Below are positions 22,951 to 35,530 of a DNA stretch of 64,000 nucleotides, piece after piece (positions within the stretch are counted from its first letter, which is position 1; the number at the start of each line of letters is the position of its first letter). Where the stretch lies: positions 7,432,216-7,496,215 of the forward strand of contig JAJEKV010000005.1 of the NCBI GenBank assembly GCA_021234155.1, in the 5' to 3' direction. Source of the stretch: Isoetes taiwanensis (Eukaryota > Streptophyta > Lycopodiopsida > Isoetales > Isoetaceae). A program made the position numbers and the translations under genes. The notes below the pieces were generated by a model. That model saw nothing but the letters and a program-made list of their open reading frames with translations. It was not told where the DNA came from and ran no database searches.

Positions 22951-23779
22951 GTAAGCATGCAGAAGGGCAGTGTTTGGTCTTCAAAAAGTTTGAGCTTGCA
23001 AAGCTTCTGTCACTAAACATAGAGAGGTGGAGCTTACAATGCAAGGCTCTATATTTAAAGATAGCATCCAGAGCAAATTCAAGTCTACTGCCTTTGGAAC
23101 CTCTGCAAGAAACTCTTTGAATCCAGATACCTCACTGCCCTTTAAGATTGATCGAAAAATGCACTATCAATTAAGCCTGGGATATTGTCTGGCCTAATTG
23201 GAGGTAAAGGAAGTCAGAATTCCCAGTGCTGATGTGTTTTGTGCTCCTTGTACAGACCTCTGATACAGAGATACGTCTATGCAGTACTGCTCTATTGGTT
23301 GATTTGCGTTGAGGAGGAAAGTATAGATTTGGCCTGGACTTATTAGGGAACTTGCGTTCGTGATATGCTTTGTGTAGGATGCATCAATTATTTTGCAATT
23401 GTAAGAAAGAGATCTTTAAGATTTTGTTGATAACCCTTAAAAATATAATCTACCCTTGCTTATCTTTACAATTCCTATGTCTGCAAATAAGAATTCAAAC
23501 AAATGACAAGGGTTTAACTTCAACAACCAAAAAATTATTAAACTGATCTTATGCCCTTTCTTTTTACCATGTTTAGAGCAATTGTAGAGGGGACCAGGAT
23601 GGCCATTGATCAGGTAAGCATTGGATAAAGCACCAGCTATTGCTTGTAAGCATGCCTACCTTTCAACCTCCTCAATATCAACATTCCACCATTCCCCTAC
23701 AAATAGACCAAATATACTGTTATTAATTAGTGTCAAAGCATAAGAAATGTTAGAAAAGATTCTCTCATTTTCTTACCCA

Positions 23780-24700
23780 ATATCAGAGTGTGTTCCACAT
23801 GAGTCTTTGCAAGAGGAAGTTATACGATTCGGGGGGTCTATAATAATTGCTCCATAGACTGTGCCTTTTGCACATGCTATATGAGTGTGTGTGGTATTGG
23901 CCAGTTTGAATTGGACATTGCCACATATGTAGGTCCATCTGCCCAAGCTGAATGCCTTTATATTCCACGCCTGTAAAATCACTCTGTTATGAAAAAATCA
24001 TTATGTTCTGCAGAATATAGAAAATGCAAACAAAATTATGAGGTTTCTTGTGACCAAATTGGTCATGTTTACGATAACACAGTCTCCTTTTCTAAGATAA
24101 ATTGTTGGCCTTGGAGATTTGCCATTTACTGCCACAATTTCCTTAGTGACACAACCAACTTCGTAGTCTACATAACTAATCTGGTAGAGAAAACCCAATT
24201 GTAAGAAATCAAGACTATTTGCAAGAGAATAAAAAGTAAAGCCTCCTAGAATTATGAAATGAACATTGACCTTAAAGTCATAGTAAGAGACAGCAGCATT
24301 TATGCCATCACAGTAACTCGGACATAATAAAAGCAAGGGTAAGAGAATTCTTAGTCTACAGATCTGCATTGTTCCCAACGTCTTGATGGCGTAGAAGAAA
24401 TGGGCTTGTGAGGTTGCCTGTAACCAAATTGGTCACGTGTATGATAACATTGTCTCCTTTTCTAAGACAAATTGTTGACCCTGGAAATTTGCCATTTACT
24501 GCCACAATTTCCTTAGTTGCACAACCGTGTAGTCTACATAATCAATCTGGTAAAAAAACCCAGTAGTGAGAAATCAAGAATGTCTGCAAGAGAAGAAAAA
24601 ATAAAACCTCCTAGAAGTGATTAAATGAAAAAAGTCATAATAACGGTAGCAACATTTATGCCATGGAAGTAGGCGAGAGACGAGAATAAAAAAAAGGGTA
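23780..24700 (-). pseudogene. Laccase-like multicopper oxidase fragments, first part duplicated
   Basis: On the minus strand, 24378-24010 encodes a signal-peptide-like start (ICRLRILLPLLLLCPSYC), then CVTKEIVAVNGKSPRPTIYL and KGDCVIVNMTNLVTRN. This is the laccase N-terminal cupredoxin pattern (known: C-x-TK-x-I-V-x-VNGxFPGPT). A second, shorter copy lies upstream at about 24690-24400, so this part is tandemly duplicated. At about 23970-23780 come WQCPIQTGQYHTHSY in one frame and GTVYGAIIIDPP in another, the following laccase block. The copper-ligand HWHG segment is not seen, frames are broken, and the rest of the protein (two more cupredoxin domains) is absent. Laccases oxidise phenolics in the cell wall. 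I infer Helitron cargo because the Helitron end at 21884 faces it in the same orientation. Confidence 0.72.
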
Positions 24701-25706
24701 AGAGAATTCTTAGTCTCTGATATGCATTCTTCTTTGAGGTTCTTGTTTTTTGTCAGATGCGGTAGAAACATTCAGAGCTCGTGCTTTGAAAGCCAATGGC
24801 TTCTTATTCTGTCACAGGCCAGTAAAAGAACATGCAACAAATCCCTGAATAGAAACATGCTCTGTAGGAATTTTTTGTGTGCAGCAGAGGCTTTTATGCC
24901 AAGAAGCCGAGTTTGCACCTCAAAAGCAATGGATGCTCTTAAGGGATAAAAACTACCTAGCAGAATATCAGTGCCATATCTCTTTTTCTTACCTCTGTGT
25001 TACCAAGAATTCTTTCCGCCATCATTAGCTCTTGATTACATGGAAAGCAGCGATATTGTGACTCTGGCAAAACGGTCTTCACCTGGATAGCGGGCTAGAA
25101 ACGGCCTAAAATATCCCGGAGTTGGCGAAGTCGTCTTTGAAAAGGACCGTTTTGAATAGATTTTACCTTACCTTTGAGACTCGAAAGCTTTTTTGGCGGA
25201 TCCAAGATCTTTGCCAAGAATTCTGAGGACAAAAATCAAGACACTTTGCTCCCATGTAGGATTATTAAAGGTTCGGGAAACTTAGGAAGCAATGAGTTCA
25301 TGCAATGGAGTAACCAGCTATAGGTTATAGTAGGAGACGATACACATAGGTTCGGCCCGGTTATTAACTCTCCTTGACAAAACGTAGTAGCCCGATAAAA
25401 CAATAGCCCGGTGAGTCCTTAGCAAACAAAGCAATGCTTCCCATCTGGTTCAAACCTCGCTAAAACTGCTGCCCTTTTTGCTTTATCTAGCCCTAACCCT
25501 GCCCGTTGCACATAGCCATAGCCATAGCCGAGTGTCAGAACCCATTGCTAGAAGCCCGACAGAAGAATACCAATCACTGGGTGTTACACCCCCATAGCCA
25601 TAAGCAGCAGCTGAGTAGGCTCGATAGAGTAATAAAAATTGTTGTCCTTTTTAGTTAATCCCCGTCGTTCAATTACGTCAATGAAATCGGGGCCGTTGGA
25701 TCTGGT

Positions 25707-27564
25707 GCCCAGCGTTGCTGGGCATAAGTTGAGAGCCTGTAAATGCTTTGAAATGCAGTGAGAAAAGCCCTTTCCCTTTCCCTTTTGCTCTATCCCGCAT
25801 TTCATTTTTTCTTATTTTCTCTACTTTTTTTTTTCTTTTCCTTTTTTTTTCTCGTCTTTCTCACATGTTTCCTTGTTTTCCCATCCCTTTCCTTCCCCCT
25901 TCCCTGTTCCCGATAACCTTTTTCCCTTCCCTTTTGCTCCTTTCTCCACCTTTTCCCTCTTCTCTTTTTTCTTTGCCCTTTTCCCTTCCCCTTTCTCTTT
26001 TTTTATGCCTTCTCTTTTCCCCACCCTTTTTCCATGTCTTCCCTTTTTTCTCAACCTTTTACTCTTTCGCCCTTTTCCATGCCTATTTTCCCTTCTCTTT
26101 TCCTCCTTTTCCCACTTTTTTCCTCATTTTTTCGTGTGCCCTTTTCCCTTCCATTTTTCTTTTCTCCCTCCCATTTTCCATGCCCTTTTTACCTTCCCTT
26201 TTTCCATCTCCTCACCCTTTCCCTCTTTCCCTTTTTCTCTTGCCCTTTTCCATTTTCCTCATTTCCTTTTTCCCTTGCCTCTCTCTCTTTCCCCCCTTTT
26301 CCATTCTTTTTTCTTTTCTATTTCCCTCTTTTCATGCCCTTTTTCCCACCCTTTTCTTCTTTCTATTTTTTCCGTGCTTCCTTTTCCTCCTTTTCCCACC
26401 CTTTCCCTCTTCCCGTGCAAATTTCCTTTCTTTCAACCCTTCCTTTTTCTTTTCTCTTTTCCTTTCCTCATGTCTTTTTTCCCTTTCCCTCCCCTCCATC
26501 ACTCCCCTGCTTCCCTTTCCCTTTTTTCCCGTTTCCTTTTCTTGATGGATTTTTTTCTTTCCGTTTTCCTCCTTTGCCGATCCTTTTCCTGTGCACTTTT
26601 TCCCTTCCTTTCCTTTTCCTTTTCCTTTTCCCTTTTTCCATGCCTTTTGCACATTTGTTTTATTCTCTTATTTCCTATACCATTTTCCTCTTTTCCCCAC
26701 CCTTTCTCTCTTGCCCCTTTTCTTTTCCCTTTTTTTCTTTTTTCCCTTTCTTCACCATTTTCCTCTTCCCTTTTCTCTCATGCCCTTCCCCCCTTCCCTT
26801 TTTTCGTTTCCCTCTTTCTTTTTCCTTGTGACCTTTACCTAGGTTCCCTTTCCCCCTTTTCCCTTTCCTTTTTCTTTCTTCTCACTTTCCCTTTTTCTAT
26901 GCCCCTTTTCTTTTCCCCTCTCCCCATCCTTTTCTTGTTCCCCCTTGTCCCTTCCCTTTTCCTCATTTTTCCAACCTTTCACTCTTCCCCTTTTCTTGAT
27001 GCGTTTTTTCCCTTCCCTTTCCCTCTTTTTTTTTTCCCTTTTCCTATGCCATTTGTCCCTTCCTTTTTCCTCTTTCCTCAACGCTTCTCTTTTTCCCCCT
27101 TTTCCCATGCTCCTTCCTTTTCCCATGCTTTTTTTCTCCTCCCCTTTTCCATGCTTTTTTTCGCCTTCATTTTCTCCTCTTTCCCTTTTTTTTGCATGCC
27201 CTTTCCATTTACCTTTTCCACTTTATCTCTTCCTCCTTCCCTCGTGCCCTTTTCCCAGGTTCCCTTTCCCTTTTTCGTTTTCCATGCCTTTTTCTCTTCT
27301 CTTATCCCCACCCTTTTCCCTTTTCCTTTTTATCCTTTTCCCTTTTCCCCATGCCTTTTTGCCCTTCACATTCTCTCTTTCCACTTCCCTTTTCCTTTTC
27401 CCCCTTTTCATTTACCCTTTCCCCTTAAGAGATCGAAGCATGACCAATCACAGTTGGTAAGTCGTGCAATAAATCTAGGCCTTCAGATGCATCCAGATGA
27501 TCTCGGCCATTCAAATTAGGGCTCGATGCACTACGCACTTACGATATAACATTATAATATAAGA
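25707..27564 (-). mobile_element. Polypyrimidine-tract Helitron (minus strand)
   Basis: On the minus strand the element starts TCTTATATTATAATG (27564 downward) with A at 27565, and ends with hairpin GCCCAGCAACGCTGGGC (25723-25707). The expected CTAG is missing; the sequence after the hairpin is ACCAGATCC, so the 3' tip is altered. Next to the 5' end lies a block shared with 47.5-47.67 kb, including GTGATTGGTCATGCTT and GATCTCTTAAGGGG. The rest is a polypurine tract on this strand. Confidence 0.85.
25770..27428. repeat. 1.66 kb polypyrimidine/polypurine tract
   Basis: Almost uninterrupted C and T on the plus strand, broken mainly by short CATG or GTGC interruptions (for example CCATGCCC) that recur irregularly. 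It looks like a decayed tandem array of CCTTTTCCC-type units. Long open frames of Phe, Ser, Pro and Leu across it reflect composition only. Confidence 0.95.
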
Positions 27565-29257
27565 TATATCAACATGTCATGTCCTTGTAATTCTTGTGAA
27601 CCGTTTCACTTGGTTGTTCGTAAATATTGTAAGAAACTATCATGAACCAATTCTTGTTGTATGATGTGAAAATCTACTAGTACTAGTAACTCAAGAAGGT
27701 CAAACCACTTTGCCTTTAAAGCCTTTCTTTCTACAAACCACTTGGAGCCATTGTTCGAGCCCTATGTAACTTTCTTTGGTGCAACTACCCCTTGAGAGCC
27801 CTCCCACCAAGTCTTTGGCAAGAAACCATCTCTTAACTTTGCCACATATGGTTATTCTGTTTCTAACATGACACCAACTTCCTTTTGTTTTCTTCTTTAG
27901 CAGGGTTGTCTAACCCGAGGTGTACGATTTCGTGTAATTCTAGCTATGCCACATGTCCTACCACGTCATACCTTTTTCCTTACCCCTTTTTTTCCCCTCC
28001 TTCGACCGTGGTTTCATCTCCCATCCCCTTCATGATGCTTCATCTCTTCTCTTATCTCTATTGCCCTGGTAGAGATTTTTTTTTTTGGGGGGGAGGCTCA
28101 AGAGCCACTGGCATAATGAACAGGGAGCCTCTTATGCTGTAGCGTTTCAAAACATGACAGTTCACTCCTTGGCAATAATACCAAAGATCATCCGACCTGG
28201 TATGTTTAGGTATGTCCATCCGGCCTGGTATGTTCGGGTTAGGCTACCTGCTAAATATCGAAAAACAAAGTTGCGGGGTCGTAATCAACCGTAACTGCAT
28301 ATTTGAATGTCGGAGGGAACTTGGCTATGGCGGACAAACGGAAATGCGGCAGAACTAAAAGTGGCACAACTCAGAAATTTGCATGTAAGGACACCTTCCT
28401 TTGTTCAATTATTTTCCATCCAATGAAACCATGGATTGTCCGATGTCAAATCCTATCAAAGTATCTATCTCCATTTAGACCAAAGTTTCTATAGGTTCTT
28501 TCTTTCTTTTACATAGTCTGAGAATAGTTTGTCTTAGTGCAATATGTTTTCTCACCAGACCTGATTATCTTATGATCCTCTTTAGGTGCTTCAACAAAAG
28601 TTTCTAGAAAGGAGAATCTGGCAACTCCTGAAGCCAGTACATCGAGACAACCACTGAAACGAACATATAAAGGGGGATGAGGAGTGATAGCAGGTTCTAT
28701 GTTCGACAAAAACATAAAGAACCACATTCTAGTTGTGCAAAAACATTCGAAGTCTATTTTAAGCGGTGAGTTTGACAGAGCACTTTAGAACTTGTCCTGC
28801 AACTGTATACAATTGTTAGGTTTTTCATAAAAGATTATTCAGCATAAATCCTCTGGACAATGTCTGGAGAACACGCATTCTAATTTATTCATGACAAGTT
28901 CTATTTATTAGGTCTGCCTGCATGCCATTACGTACATAATATCATTTTTAGTCTTTTTTTGCAAAATTTCTGTCACCATTCTCGACATGGCCTATTATAT
29001 CTGCTTTACAAATTCTATTTTCTAGGAGACATTCTTTAGATGGAAATTGGCTACTCATTATATATGCATTTGGGAACTGTAATCCTCTCACACTATGATT
29101 GAAGCTAGTGGCTCTAAATTTTACTGCCTTAAAATGTACAGATACTCTATAGAGTCTACAACATAAAGATGTGTAAAGTTGTTATCAGTGTGGTACTTGC
29201 ATTTACTGAGTTATCTGATACACATGTATTTAGTTGACATAGTAGGCAGAAAAGATA
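27565..29257. other. Intergenic stretch, no firmly supported gene
   Basis: At 28500-28727 the minus strand has a 72-codon open frame (FSGCLDVLASGVARFSFLET) that I cannot place. At 28195-28250 GGCCTGGTATGTT-type units repeat. The remainder is AT-rich without motifs. Confidence 0.4.
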
Positions 29258-29718
29258 GGGTTTAATAGACCTCAACACTCACTGGCATATGTGCTATCCA
29301 CGAAAGGATGCTGGCATTTTATATGCAGAGTTCTGTGTCTCGATAAAATACTGTCATAGCCTAGTAGAGGGATCAACTGTGATGGTAATTAGAATGTTTA
29401 CATTCTTGAATTTTACAAGAATGATTTGATGACTTATGCAAATCTGCTGACCATGTGGTAAAAGTGATGCAAGATAAGCTTATTAAGTGCAGGCAGATGT
29501 CTATGCAGTTGCATTTTTCTCCATGTATTCTTTTAGTTATTTTCAACTGGTAAGGCAAGAGGCATAATGGGTAATCAGCAAGGAGCTGAAAATTCCAATG
29601 TACCCTTTGGCCCTTGCCCTGATACCATTAACATGCTAACATGGTACTGATTGGCTACATGTACAGGATTTTCTTCCCATTGTTCTTTTTGCTTTGTAGG
29701 TTGGATTTGGCTAAGGAT
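29258..29718. repeat. Dispersed repeat, copy 2 (partner at 3853-4325)
   Basis: About 460 bp closely similar to 3853-4325. After TTTGCTTTGTAG the plus strand reads LDLAKDEIISDVFGKISG, then GTGATAG, so a real exon edge is possible. Confidence 0.75.
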
Positions 29719-31250
29719 GAAATTATTTCTGATGTGTTTGGTAAAATATCAGGTGATAGGTGATGATAACTATATTTACCACAATGCTATTCTATTCACT
29801 GAGAGATTCTAGGTTTGACAATATGTGATAGCTTATTTTTTTGGCAGGTAACAATATGTTATAGAGCTTGGCAATTCTGGAACCTTTTTCACATATTGAT
29901 ATATGTATGTTGTCATCTCATTTGTATCGTTGGGCAAGATTGTATAGTTGGCCCTTACATGTTCTCGCATAAGTAGGTTTGGCTGGAGAGCACAACTGTG
30001 TATTTTGTATGATGTAATTACAGTGTTATGTCAAATTCTAGATTTGTGTTTACTTATGTAGCAATCTAAGTTTAGAAAAGAAGAAGAAGAAGAAGAGATT
30101 TTAACGTCGCGCCACAAGGCAGCGTCCTATCGGACATGTGACACTTTACAACACACCCAGATGGGTCCTGCCCCCACCACTTTACATTGCTGAAGAAGTT
30201 GTAGAGTCCATGCATGCATGCACTATCTAAGTGGATGCCATTCTATGTCGTTTCTGTCTGCTTTAAACTTTGTAACATAATGACACATTAGGAAGGCAAT
30301 GTAGGCCTAACAGCTGCTCATGTAAGTCTGCAGCTTTACTCCATGATGCATGTCTTTGACTTTCGTGAAGAACTAAACAGGCATGCAACATCAATGGCTT
30401 TGACCTCAAGTTTCTAAGTGTGCTTCTTTCTGACTAGTTTCATAATATTGATGAGTCCGGATCTGGATTTTTATCCCACCAAGCTGGTTAAATTCTAGAA
30501 TTCTATACCCCTTGCATTGGATTGCAGTTGTAAAAAGATTCATTCGCATTTTTCACAATCCTCAAAAAGATGCATGTGTGGCATCTTTTGATTGTACTTG
30601 TTGTGATATCTATAAATCACCAAGAATAATTGAAGATGTTCAGCAAATTTGATTGGTGAAGAGAACCTAAACATTACTTTTAAGCCATTGCGATTTCAAA
30701 GAAAAAATTGTAACTTATTCACCTTGGTAGAATAGCAGGGATGTTGCACGTTAGGCCGTTAGGCCATTTGTTATGGACTGGGAAAGAGAAACATTCGCTG
30801 CCGCGATAAGTTTCTTGTAGGACTAATGCATAGATGACTAACTACAAAATTTCATAGCTTATCATTTACAGCTAAGCTGGTCACAAGGCTGCCTTAATGA
30901 GTTTCTTGTAGGACTAATACATACATGACTAACTACAAAATTTCATAGCTGAGCTGGTCAATCTATCCTCCAAATGATCAACACATCTCCACTAAACGCA
31001 TGACATTTAAATAAGGTTACCAACCCAAAGCGAATCAAATGCATCCAACATTTGTGATGGCTCCTCATAGCCATAAGCTACAGTATAAGACTTTACTTCA
31101 AAGCGAACTCCTGGATTAGCTAACTAGCCAAGTCTATGATAAACTAGATACAACGAAACGAAACCACTGTCGAGGTTGTGTAAGCAGTACGATTATATGC
31201 AAGAAACATAGAAAGGTACATACCTTCAATAGGAAAATGCCTAATGCACA
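29719..31250. other. Intergenic stretch with a short LINE-tail piece and a tandem duplication
   Basis: At 30074-30110 the minus strand shows GGCGCGACGTTAAAATCTC followed by (TTC)n, matching the 3' tail pattern of the LINE at 1-2100. At about 30805-30955 a unit of roughly 95 bp (GTTTCTTGTAGGACTAAT ... ACTAACTACAAAATTTCATA) is tandemly duplicated. No coding region is supported. Confidence 0.5.
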
Positions 31251-31765
31251 TAATCTTTATTTCTTTAGTTTGCTTTCCGAGACATATTCGGCTACTTCAA
31301 TCACGTTTTCTCAAACTCATTAAGACAAACCTTCTTTTAAGTCATAGCTTACATAGGCTTCACCTTATTACAATGCCATTCCGTTCAAATCTTTTCTGCA
31401 ATTTCTATATTGCGATAGACATTCTTAGCTACAGCTACAAAACTTATTGGCAAACACTTACATTATTCGCCACCATCATAGTTATAATGCTCAATAAGAA
31501 GATCGATGTCGTGACTCGCAACTCTTTAGTCATCTTATTTGCGAACATTCAACTTCTTCGAATAATTCTTCTGAAATTTTTCAAACAGGCACAACAAATA
31601 CAAATTACGCGACTTTCATGGCTTTCAAGTTGAGCTTAGCTCTAATGCAATCTCTGGCCTTCAAATCAAACCTCTCCCATAATCTTGGCCTTTCAAATGG
31701 AATATACGAAGTATATCTCTTGTGCACCACATCCATCCCTAGGGTTTGCGCTTTGGGCAACCCAA
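31251..31765. repeat. Dispersed repeat, copy 2 (partner at 17975-18560)
   Basis: Similar to 17975-18560. Here GCACA/TAATCTTT is uninterrupted at 31250/31251, so this copy preserves the empty target of the Helitron that ends at 17974. Confidence 0.8.
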
Positions 31766-32249
31766 AACAATGTGCTGCGCACGGAGGGTTGCCCTCCTTG
31801 GCCGACAGGTGAAGTGGCGCAAATAATAGTTCAAAGTCATGCTTTGAAAATCAATTCAAATTGCTACTTCTAGATAATAGAATATTTTATGGGAATTGGC
31901 CTGAAGAAATCTTTGATGGTTGGCATAGAAGAAGTATTGTAGAGGTATAAGGACAAGTCTAATAGAGCAGAGAACGGAAATACATGTTTTGCTAGCATAG
32001 AAATGAGAGAACTCGTTGAAGGCCTTTGATCGGTCTATTGTACATGCAAGAGCAACAAATCTTATCTTGGCCCTTTTGCAAATAGGAACATCACCATGAA
32101 TTTGGCCTTAAATTGAAGCTTTATATGATGTTCATTATGGAAGGTGATCCTAAAACTCATCAAGGTAAAACTCATTTAGGTTCATTTTAGAAATATGGTG
32201 TTTTTATATTGGTCAAGTTATAGGAAGTAGAGGTTCCTGCTATGGTGTT

Positions 32250-33857
32250 TGTGACGTCCCCTACTCATATACGGTGCACTCACCGTATACAAACAGGAGT
32301 TCATCCCCCATACCAGCTCCATGCTAATATAGGGCCCTCCACGTATCACTGCAACCTTGGATGTTCCAGTGGGAAGAATGAAGGGGTCATTTACCCTGTC
32401 TCCCTCAGGGCCTACCTAGCTGCGGAAACGCAATATACATGTCATTAGTACATACATCAATAACATATGACCACCACGAGGGGTGATTCACCACATATCT
32501 GCATAGACAGAGATCAGTACATCACATACGGGAGTTCTACCCAGGCTCAGACACAAGGGTGGACTGACAAGCTCGGGTCTCCAGAGGTCAAGCAGACAGA
32601 GTGCAATAACAGTGGAGTTGGCTAGCATAGGAACATGGCAGTTGGGTAGTCCGCTCCATCCGCCCCTCCTGTGCACACTTTGCAGAGTAGGTTGATAAGT
32701 CTTGGGACTGGACTGTAGCCTGCCGGATGCATAGCCAAAGGGGCTATTCCTGGGTTGCATCTCCCCAGTTCCGATGGGGAAGGTAGGGATTACTCCCACT
32801 AGAAGCTAGCATGCTGACTCAAGGCGACTAGAGGGCCACTGCCCTTACTCGACTGAACTCCATGGAAGGTGTACACCACCCCAAGAGTGTCGAACCCATG
32901 CAACTGCCCGCACGCAGTGGCAGTGCATTAGATCTAGTGCGCTGAAGTCCCCGATAGGCCTTACTACCAGAGGGACAGTTCATGAATCAGGACATGAGCT
33001 TCCTTGTAAGCCAGTCTAGTCCCGCCACCCACAACCAGGTTTGGTTCTTGTACACAGGCCGAATACTAGTAGTGCACTAAAGGCACTACCTAGGAGCATC
33101 AACTACTAGGCTGTAGGTCTCTACCCCCCTTCCCAATACAATGAGTCCACAGAGGTCGTCCATACATCCATATCATCAAAGAACTAAAGAATAATATCTA
33201 ATCTACATCATAGAAGTTATGTTCTTTAGTTAGGACTCGCTATCTAGGGTTCTATGTGGCTGCTATGGGCAATTCAATAGGCTAAACATGCTAACTCTGT
33301 GCCCGGAAGGCGGATTAGGCTATTGAATTGACGAAGTACCTGGTCCTTGGCTCGCTCCTCTTGCTCGGAATGCTTCCATGTCGCTGTCTTGCTTGGAGAT
33401 GCGGTCGGAAAGGAAGTCTGACGAGCTGGGGCGCTCAGGCAGATCTTGGAAGTCGGGATTGACTCTTGAAGCACGCGAAATGGAGCTCGGAAGGATTGTG
33501 AACGAAAAAGGGAAAGTTAGGGTTTGGTTGCCTTACATAGGCTAGCAGTTAGGGTTAGGGTTAGGGTTTCCATGACCCTTGGTATGCCTCTTAATGGTTA
33601 ATGGTCTAAAGTACGCACATTAATAAGTGTGCGCACCCTTGCAAGTTGCCCCCTAAGGCGCCACTTGCTTGGCTACACGCCGTCGGCATTACCGCCACTT
33701 GGAATGGCGTGTGCAGCGTGGCCAATCTTGATGCGGTATCGTTTGAGACCGTATATATCGTCTTTGAACGTCACATTCGCCCCACCTTAAAAATTGTGTT
33801 GTCCGCAGCATCGTGGGTCTCCCCACCTTGGGATCTTCTTGTTCTGCAAACAACTTG
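32250..33857 (+). repeat. Probable LTR-like block, partner not seen
   Basis: Starts TGTGACGTCCCC, a common opening of plant Gypsy LTRs, and is GC-richer than its flanks. No second copy, primer site or target duplication is visible, so a solo LTR is only a suggestion. A TAGGGT triplet repeat at 33547-33568 is too short to count as telomeric. The right end is uncertain. Confidence 0.35.
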
Positions 33858-35031
33858 ATGCATACAATTTATTATTGCTACACTTATACATTTATTGACA
33901 TTATCTTAGGTAATACTTCAAAACAGTACTATTTAACCAATAAGTTACAACAATTTTTATATTTATTCAAGTTTATCAGTTTCATTATGTTTTCTTGCAC
34001 TACAAGAGAATAAGCTATCTAAGTCACTAGTTTCATCAGTTATTTGTTTAAAATTGCACTTTCAAATTTTATGGATTTTGATACAATAAGTGACGGTAGC
34101 TGTTGATGAAATTGCATCATCCATATCGTCACTTGTAGTGTGACCAATAACAACATTTGTAGTATCGTATTTTATATCATTGTAGTGGCATAATGGTATC
34201 ATTTGTAGCATCATCTATAGCTGCAGTTATAATATCATGTATTTTGTCATTGTGGTGCTATAATAGTGTCAGCCATAGGATCACATGTGTTGCTCTAATT
34301 ATATCATTCATAACGTCACCACGAATGCTATAATAACGTTAGCTATATCATCACTTATATTGCTATAATTAAATGACTCATAATGTCAACACGAGCGTCA
34401 TCCTTTGTATCATCCTTTCTAACATGATTAGTAACAGATGTTGCGTCATTAAAAATGCCATATATAATATTATGTGGAGGTTATGAGTGTATCATCGTTA
34501 ACGTCAAGTATAATATAAAGTATAATATCACGTATTATTACAGGTTAAAACCATAATTGTATCAAATGTAGTTTCAGGTTTTCCACCACTTATAGTAACA
34601 TCTATAAGGCCAGTTTTATCTTCTCCCTAAACTATAGTGTCAATCAATGTATTATAGTGTCAATCGATGGTATAATAAGAACCTCCCTGGACAACAAAAG
34701 ATGTTATCAATCCAAGGCAAGGAACAAGATCAACAAAGAAGCTGTTGTGAGGTCCTAAGTACTAAGTTTTTTAGATTTCCTTATGCTTGATACTGGTCTT
34801 GCAGAATAATGATACTTCTTGGATTTTTATTTTGCCCGTCAATCCTATTAATTTGTGCCCTGCTGTGCACTGCTGTAGAATCTGCAGAAGAAAGAAAGTA
34901 AGATAAGAAACCAGATGAAAGGGAAAGAAGCGAGCTCTGATGCTTCATACTCTGCCAACCAAGGCTGTCTTGCATAAGAGCTAGCATAATTACGCATAAT
35001 TGATATACATCTGAGTTGGCTTTTCTTGCCT

Positions 35032-35530
35032 TGACATAGATTGTATTTATATTTCCGCGAGCGCATCCTCGAGGAGCTCATAGGTGATCCAATATTCGCT
35101 CTCCCATTCTGGGATTATGATAATAAACGGCCTGACAAGCCCCTGGCCAACGTCTTCCCTTGTGCTTATTTCAATAGCTACCTGCTAGACACTCTAAGGA
35201 ATGATCAGCATATTCAAAAAGATGTTCTTATGGATCTACAGTATAATGGACCTGAAAATGAGTCTGCTTCTTCTGGCCCTGATGATAAACTGCGCAAGTG
35301 GTGCCACAATGGCAGCACTATTCCTTGGATGAAAATAACTTGACTAAAACAATAGAGTATATACCACATGCCACTGTGCATGCATGGACTGGAAGCTCAA
35401 ATAAAATCGAGAATCGGATAATGAAGATATGGGTGTTCTCCATTCAGCTGCCAGAGATCCCATCCTTTGCCCACCGCGCCAGCATTGACCAACTTTAGAC
35501 TGTTTGGAACAATGATCTTGACTGTTCTCA
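35032..35530 (+). pseudogene. Polyphenol oxidase (tyrosinase-type) fragment
   Basis: 35041-35340 reads YLYFRERILEELIGDPIFAL, then PFWDYDN and LVDLQYNGP-like MDLQYNGPENE, the plant polyphenol oxidase region after the CuA site. A frame change leads to ATVHAWTGSSN (a CuB His-x3-His-like pair) and, with a further shift, DMG-type and AHRASIDQL sequence, matching the CuB HHANVDR block with the second His replaced by Arg. The plastid transit peptide, CuA histidines and C-terminal domain are missing. Polyphenol oxidases oxidise o-diphenols to quinones in plastids; this piece cannot. It lies inside the CACTA element and is best explained as captured host sequence. Confidence 0.85.

Noticed and set aside
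25748-27519. Very long open frames rich in Phe, Ser, Pro and Leu (up to 548 codons) and Lys/Glu/Arg-rich frames opposite
   Set aside because: They come only from the C/T tract, which rarely forms stop codons in any frame. No domain or start context is present.
32488-33474. Minus-strand frames in the LTR-like block as genes
   Set aside because: No domain, poor start context, and the region resembles non-coding LTR sequence.
33540-33570. TAGGGT repeats resembling telomere sequence
   Set aside because: Only about three TTAGGG-like units, not the usual plant TTTAGGG series, and far too short for an interstitial telomere claim.
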